From Kitasatospora sp. GAS204B (GTDB taxonomy: Bacteria > Actinomycetota > Actinomycetes > Streptomycetales > Streptomycetaceae): a stretch of DNA of 64,000 bases. Below are positions 60,317 through 64,000 of this stretch, piece after piece. The stretch covers positions 62,001 to 126,000 of the forward strand of contig NZ_JARZAG010000010.1 of the NCBI RefSeq assembly GCF_029892155.1, in the 5' to 3' direction. Both the position numbers and the translations under genes were made by a program. The stretch's first letter is position 1. Each line of letters starts with the position of its first letter. The notes under the pieces were generated by a model. The model made no database searches. It was given only the letters and a program-made list of their open reading frames with translations, and was not told the origin of the DNA.

Positions 60317-60939
60317 GCCGCGATCTCCTCGGTTAGGGCGGTGCGCCAGCGGGCGACGCGCTCGCGCAGTGCGTCCAGGTCTCCACCGCCGGCGGCGTCG
60401 CCGACCAGCGGTGAGCCCACGCCGACGGCGACGGCGCCGGCGGCGAGGTAGGCGCGGGCCAAGGCGGCGTCGAGGCCGCCGACGGGCACGAACGGGACGG
60501 CGGGGAAGGGGTCGCGCAGAGCCTTCAGGTAGCCGGGTCCGCCGAGCGAGGCGGGGAAGAGCTTGACGGCGAGGGCTCCGCACTCGTTCGCTGCGATCAC
60601 CTCACTGGGTGTCAGCGCACCTATCAGCATGGGTAGTTCGAAAGCGGTGCGTCGGCGCAGGTCTTCGCCGAGGCCCGGAGTGACGAGGAAGCTCGCCCCG
60701 GCGTCGGCGGCGCGGGCGGCGTCCTCGCCGGTCAGCACGGTGCCGGCGCCGAGGGTGGCCTGGGGGCCCAGTTCGCGGCGGGCCTGCTCGATCACCCAGA
60801 GGGCGTCGGGGGTGGTCAGGGACACCTCGGTGGCGGTGATGCCCTCCTCGGCGAGGGTGAGGACGGTGTGCAGCGCCGCGTGGCGGTCGGTGCCGCGCAC
60901 GATGGCCAGTGTCCGGTACGGCAGTTCGGTCAGGTTCAC
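60313..60939 (-). CDS. 2-dehydro-3-deoxy-6-phosphogalactonate aldolase-type (KDPG/KDPGal) enzyme
   Basis: A 208-residue class I aldolase: TLAIVRGTDRHAALHTVLTLAEEGITATEVSLTTPDAL (catalytic Glu region), LGAGTVLTGEDAARAADAGASFLVTPG and VKLFPASLGGPGYLKALRDPFP with the Schiff-base Lys in AVKLFPA. The last strand PFVPVGGLD fits the family. It splits KDP(Gal) into pyruvate and glyceraldehyde 3-phosphate. GTG 60939 has AAGGCC upstream. Confidence 0.9.
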   Translation of the reverse strand: MNLTELPYRTLAIVRGTDRHAALHTVLTLAEEGITATEVSLTTPDALWVIEQARRELGPQATLGAGTVLTGEDAARAADAGASFLVTPGLGEDLRRRTAFELPMLIGALTPSEVIAANECGALAVKLFPASLGGPGYLKALRDPFPAVPFVPVGGLDAALARAYLAAGAVAVGVGSPLVGDAAGGGDLDALRERVARWRTALTEEIAA

Positions 60940-60965
60940 GGAGAGGCCTTGTCGGTCAGGTCGGT

Positions 60966-61808
60966 TCAGGTGGTGCGGGTGCTGGTCGCGGTGATGTCGA
61001 GCTGCCAGCGCAGCGTGCCGCCGGCCGGGACCGTCGCGGCCTCGCCGGGCCCGGCCTCGGCGAGGTCGAAGACGGACCCGAGCATCGGCTCGACCCCGAT
61101 GCTGCGGTAGGGGGCCGAGGCGGGGAAGCCGCGCAGGTTGCGCCACAGGGCGATGGAGACGGGGATGTCGGCGTCGGCGTGCAGGGCGAAGGTGAGCGTG
61201 TCGGGGCCGTCGGTGACCGTCACGCTCGCGCAGTCGGTGAGGACCGCGCCGACGGCGGTGCCGTCGTCGGGGCCCAGGCGGTCGAGCGGCAGGCCGTGGG
61301 GCGTGGGCCATGGTCCGGTGATGTGGTGGGCGCCGGGCGGCCAGGGCTCTTCCAGTAGCGCGGCCGCCTCGGGGAAGAGCCGGGCCGAGGTGGCGTCGGG
61401 CGCGGACAGCTTGGCGCCCGGAGTGACGTCCAGGAGCGCGTGGGCCGCCCAGAGCAGGCGGTAGCCCGGGTCGGCGTGCAGCTCGTAGCTGGCGCGCAGC
61501 GCGGCCGGCGTGTGCTCGATGCGTCGGCGCAGCACGAAGTCGGGGCAGCGCAGGGTGTCGGTGTCACCGTCGCGCTGCCAGGGCCGGGACCAGGCGTCGC
61601 CGTGGTCGGGGGTGCCGCGCACGGTCGGGATGCACTCCTCCAGACCGCCCGCGTCGACGAAGGCGTCGCCAGGGCGGACGGTGTCGCGGGCCGGGTCCGG
61701 GCGGTGCCAGAGCCACTCGCGGTCGCCGGCTCGCAGGGAGGTCCACCGGCCGCCGTGGGCCGGGTCGGTGCGGACGGCGAGCGGGAGGTCGGTCATCGTT
61801 CGGGTCAC
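60966..61808 (-). CDS. Aldose 1-epimerase-like (mutarotase) protein
   Basis: A 280-residue beta-sandwich protein of the galactose mutarotase superfamily: GGRWTSLRAGDREWLWHRPDP at the start, FVDAGGLEECIPTVRG, LRASYELHADPGYRLLWAAHALLDV (substrate His) and PVSIALWRNLRGFPASAPYRSIGVEPM (conserved Glu). GTG 61808 overlaps the dehydratase stop (GTGA); ATG 61796 is an alternative. It may interconvert anomers of galactose before oxidation. Confidence 0.82.
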   Translation of the reverse strand: MTRTMTDLPLAVRTDPAHGGRWTSLRAGDREWLWHRPDPARDTVRPGDAFVDAGGLEECIPTVRGTPDHGDAWSRPWQRDGDTDTLRCPDFVLRRRIEHTPAALRASYELHADPGYRLLWAAHALLDVTPGAKLSAPDATSARLFPEAAALLEEPWPPGAHHITGPWPTPHGLPLDRLGPDDGTAVGAVLTDCASVTVTDGPDTLTFALHADADIPVSIALWRNLRGFPASAPYRSIGVEPMLGSVFDLAEAGPGEAATVPAGGTLRWQLDITATSTRTT

Positions 61809-62950
61809 CATTCCGCGAACGACCCGTCCTGGTGGTGCCAGACGGGGTTGCGCCAGCGGTGGCCGCTCTCGGCGGCGCGGCGCACGGCGGCCTCGTCGAT
61901 CTCGATGCCCAGGCCGGGGCCGGTGGGCCGGGCGGCGTGGCCGTCGGTGAAACGGAACGGCTCGGGGTCCAGCAGGTAGTCCAGCAGGTCGTTGCCCTGG
62001 TTGTAGTGGATGCCCAGGCTCTGCTCCTGGATGAGGAAGTTCGGTATGGCGAAGGCCAGTTGGAGGCTGGCCGCGAGAGCGATCGGGCCGAGCGGGCAGT
62101 GCGGGGCCATCACCACGTCGTGGACCTCGGCGAGCGCCGCGATGCGCCGGACCTCGGAGATGCCGCCGGCGTGCGAGACGTCGGGCTGGGCGACGGCGAT
62201 GCCGGTGGCGAGCACGTCGCGGAAGTCGAAGCGGGAGTAGAGCCGCTCGCCCACGGCCAACGGTACGGAGGTCGAGTCCACGAGGTGGCGCAGGTCGCGG
62301 GAGTGTTCGGGTAGGACGGGCTCTTCGACGAACATCGGGTGCAGCGGTTCCAGCAGCGGCAGAAGCCGGCGGGACATGGCCGTGGACATCCGGCCGTGGA
62401 AGTCGATGGCCACGTCGCGTTCGTCGCCGAGGACTTCGCGGACGGCGGCGACGCGGTCGATGACGGCCTGGGTCTGGGCGGGGGTGTCGATCGGGCGCAG
62501 CTGCGCGGAGCCGTTCATCTTGACGGCGGTGAAGCCGGCGTCGACCTGGGCCTGGGCGAGTTCGGCGACGTCGGCGGGGCGGTCGCCGCCGATCCAGGCG
62601 TACATCCGCACGCGGTCGCGGACGTGGCCGCCGAGCAGTTGGTGGACCGGGACGCCGTGGGCCTTGCCGGCGATGTCCCACAGCGCCTGGTCGATGCCGG
62701 CGACCGCGCTGGAAAGGACCGGGCCGCCGCGGTAGAAGCCGCCCTTGGTGAGGATCTGCCAGTGGTGCTCGATGCGCAGCGGGTCCTCGCCGACCAGGTG
62801 GTCGGCGAGTTCCCGGACGGCCGCCTGGACGGTTTCGGCGCGGCCTTCGACGACGGGTTCACCCCAGCCGGTGATGCCCTCGTCGGTGGCGATGCGCAGG
62901 AACAGCCAGCGCGGTGCCACGAGGAAGGTCTCCAGTGATGTGATCTTCAT
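61805..62950 (-). CDS. dgoD: D-galactonate dehydratase
   Basis: A 381-residue enolase-superfamily enzyme, nearly the length of E. coli DgoD, and alignable with it almost throughout: WLFLRIATDEGITGWGEPVVEGRAETV, GFYRGGPVLSSAVAGIDQALWDIAGK, IDFHGRMSTAMSRRLL, MFVEEPVLPE, QPDVSHAGGISEVRRIAALAE, MAPHCPLGPIALAASLQL, QEQSLGIHYN and WRNPVWHHQDGSFAEW. The Asp, Glu and Glu metal ligands and catalytic His residues are in place. It turns D-galactonate into 2-keto-3-deoxygalactonate. ATG 62950 overlaps the regulator stop (ATGA). Confidence 0.95.
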   Translation of the reverse strand: MKITSLETFLVAPRWLFLRIATDEGITGWGEPVVEGRAETVQAAVRELADHLVGEDPLRIEHHWQILTKGGFYRGGPVLSSAVAGIDQALWDIAGKAHGVPVHQLLGGHVRDRVRMYAWIGGDRPADVAELAQAQVDAGFTAVKMNGSAQLRPIDTPAQTQAVIDRVAAVREVLGDERDVAIDFHGRMSTAMSRRLLPLLEPLHPMFVEEPVLPEHSRDLRHLVDSTSVPLAVGERLYSRFDFRDVLATGIAVAQPDVSHAGGISEVRRIAALAEVHDVVMAPHCPLGPIALAASLQLAFAIPNFLIQEQSLGIHYNQGNDLLDYLLDPEPFRFTDGHAARPTGPGLGIEIDEAAVRRAAESGHRWRNPVWHHQDGSFAEW

Positions 62951-63663
62951 CCGGTCTCCCCCGGGTTGCTGTCGTCAATGAGGTCGCGGAGGTCGGCGGC
63001 GGCCTGGGCGAGCAGGTCCTGGACGGCGCGGGCGGCGACCTCCGGCTCCCGGGCGCGCACGGCGTCCAGGACGGCCCGGTGGGCGGGGACGGCATCGGCC
63101 CAGTGGTCGGCGCCGTGCACGATGTGGTCGCGCACCCGCAGGCCCGCCTCGATCACGACCTCCATCCGGGTGAGGAGTTCGTTGTGGGCGGCGGCCAACA
63201 GCGCACGGTGGAACGCCAGGTCGGCCTCGACCACGGCATCGGCGTCGCTGCCCGCGGCCGCCATCCGTTCGAGCGCGTCGGAGAGCGCGGCGAGGTCGGC
63301 GTCGTCGCGGCGCTCGGCGGCCAGCCGGGCCCCGGCCGGTTCGACGATGCTGCGGACCTCGCCGAGGTTGTCGAGGAAGGTCTCGTCGGGGATGCCCAGG
63401 CCCTGCCAGCGCAGCAGGTCGCTGTCCAGCAGGTTCCAGTCGGCGCGCGGGCGGACGAAGGTGCCGCGCTTCTGGCGGGAGTCGATCAGCCCCTTGGACG
63501 CCAGGACCCGCAGCGCCTCGCGCACGACGGTCTTGCTGACGCCGAGTTCCCGCTCGAGCTGGTCGGGGTAGAGCGAGGCGCCAGGAGCGTACGTGCCTCG
63601 GACGATCTGGGCGCCGATGACCTCGACGGCTTGCCCGTGCAGTCCTCGTACTGGCTGGTTCAT
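62947..63663 (-). CDS. GntR/FadR-family regulator (DgoR-like)
   Basis: A 238-residue FadR-type regulator. The HTH is at residues 10-75 (VIGAQIVRGTYAPGASLYPDQLERELGVSKTVVREALRVLASKGLI) and the all-helical FCD domain follows with its metal or ligand residues (DADAVVEADLAFHRALLAAAHN, AVPAHRAVLDAV). The gene heads the dehydratase operon and is coupled to it. In other bacteria DgoR represses galactonate genes until the sugar acid binds. ATG 63663 is preferred over the longer frame. Confidence 0.9.
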   Translation of the reverse strand: MNQPVRGLHGQAVEVIGAQIVRGTYAPGASLYPDQLERELGVSKTVVREALRVLASKGLIDSRQKRGTFVRPRADWNLLDSDLLRWQGLGIPDETFLDNLGEVRSIVEPAGARLAAERRDDADLAALSDALERMAAAGSDADAVVEADLAFHRALLAAAHNELLTRMEVVIEAGLRVRDHIVHGADHWADAVPAHRAVLDAVRAREPEVAARAVQDLLAQAAADLRDLIDDSNPGETG

Positions 63664-63724
63664 GGCGCCTGACCCTCCGTCGGCCGACGCGGGCCGGCAG
63701 CCCGCGCATCGATCTTGCACATGT

Positions 63725-64000
63725 TCACGAGGAAGCTTTGACGACGGACCAGCCGCCGTCCACCACCAGGTTCACACCCGTGACGTAGGAGGCGTCCGAG
63801 GAGGCGAGGAATGCCACGGCCGCCGCGACCTCCTCGGGCCGGCCGAAGCGCTTGGCGACGGTCTCGGCAACACTGTCGGCCCGCCCGGCCTCGTCCACCC
63901 GGTCCCAGGCCGCCGTCATGATCGGCCCGGGCACGACGGTGTTGACGCGGACCTGCGGGCCGTACTCGACAGCGAGTTGACGGCCCATCGCGCACAGGGC
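63725..64000 (-). CDS. SDR-family dehydrogenase, C-terminal part (5' end outside window)
   Basis: About 91 residues remain of a short-chain dehydrogenase: ALCAMGRQLAVEYGPQVRVNTVVPGPIMTAAWDRV, RFGRPEEVAAAVAFLASSDASYVTGVNLVVDGGWSVV. The catalytic Tyr-Lys is outside the window. In this cluster a galactose 1-dehydrogenase would supply the lactone for the SMP-30 protein, so that role is plausible but not proven. Confidence 0.88.
   Translation of the reverse strand, partial: ALCAMGRQLAVEYGPQVRVNTVVPGPIMTAAWDRVDEAGRADSVAETVAKRFGRPEEVAAAVAFLASSDASYVTGVNLVVDGGWSVVKASS

Overview
The window is high-GC DNA with GTG/TTG starts, ATGA/GTGA gene overlaps, several leaderless promoters and typical actinomycete families (WhiB, SARP/BTAD, LuxR, sigma-like ricin proteins). 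It looks like a Streptomycetaceae chromosome (Streptomyces, Kitasatospora or Streptacidiphilus). I could not run any similarity search, so family names come from reading motifs.

Region 1 (1-15.1 kb) is the right part of a contractile injection system (CIS, phage-tail-like) cluster. In order on the + strand: sheath C-terminus (cut by the window edge), tube, two small tail proteins, a 1075-residue disordered VQR-repeat protein, a second tube-like protein, LysM adaptor, VgrG-like spike, PAAR tip, gp25, baseplate J and tail protein I. Facing them on the - strand are an AAA/SARP regulator with unusual domain order and a single-pass membrane protein resembling CisA, the Streptomyces CIS membrane partner. 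ATPase, cap and fibre genes are not here and probably lie to the left.

Region 2 (15.2-25.7 kb) is a mosaic of single genes: a MerR-methyltransferase fusion, an F420-type oxidoreductase, an alpha/beta hydrolase behind a 17-codon leader ORF, a VOC protein, a frameshifted secreted lipase, a P450 relic, an S9 peptidase, a Gfo/Idh/MocA oxidoreductase and a CAP-domain protein.

Region 3 (25.8-44 kb) is the most unusual part. Seven promoters share one strict layout: a 17-bp direct repeat (11-bp period, consensus sCTTAk-GSSTT-SSTTAG), about 16 bp, a weak -35, 15-16 bp, and a TACGAT/TAGGAT -10. They precede two paralogous secreted proteins of unknown function, a ferredoxin-FAD reductase fusion, a ferric-reductase-like membrane protein, a membrane-anchored ricin lectin, a histidine kinase fused to a WhiB Fe-S domain, and a secreted S53 peptidase. 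A sigma-like/ricin protein, signal peptidase I, a Rieske protein and an OmpR-type two-component pair lie among them. I infer an envelope redox/secretion regulon, probably controlled by the local response regulator and possibly sensed by the kinase-WhiB fusion.

Region 4 (44-58.3 kb) holds a GltB-like FMN enzyme, a vWA protein facing a DUF4132/MolR-type protein and its small partner, a membrane protein, an IS1182-type transposase relic, an FtsX/MacB-type ABC exporter, a secreted CHAP-like protein with seven 38/39-residue repeats next to a tiny secreted Cys peptide, and a divergent LuxR-type regulator.

Region 5 (58.4-64 kb) is a D-galactonate (De Ley-Doudoroff type) sugar-acid operon on the - strand: SDR dehydrogenase (partial), GntR/FadR regulator, galactonate dehydratase, mutarotase-like protein, KDPGal aldolase, PfkB kinase and SMP-30 lactonase. 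A 91-bp palindromic element sits between the last two.
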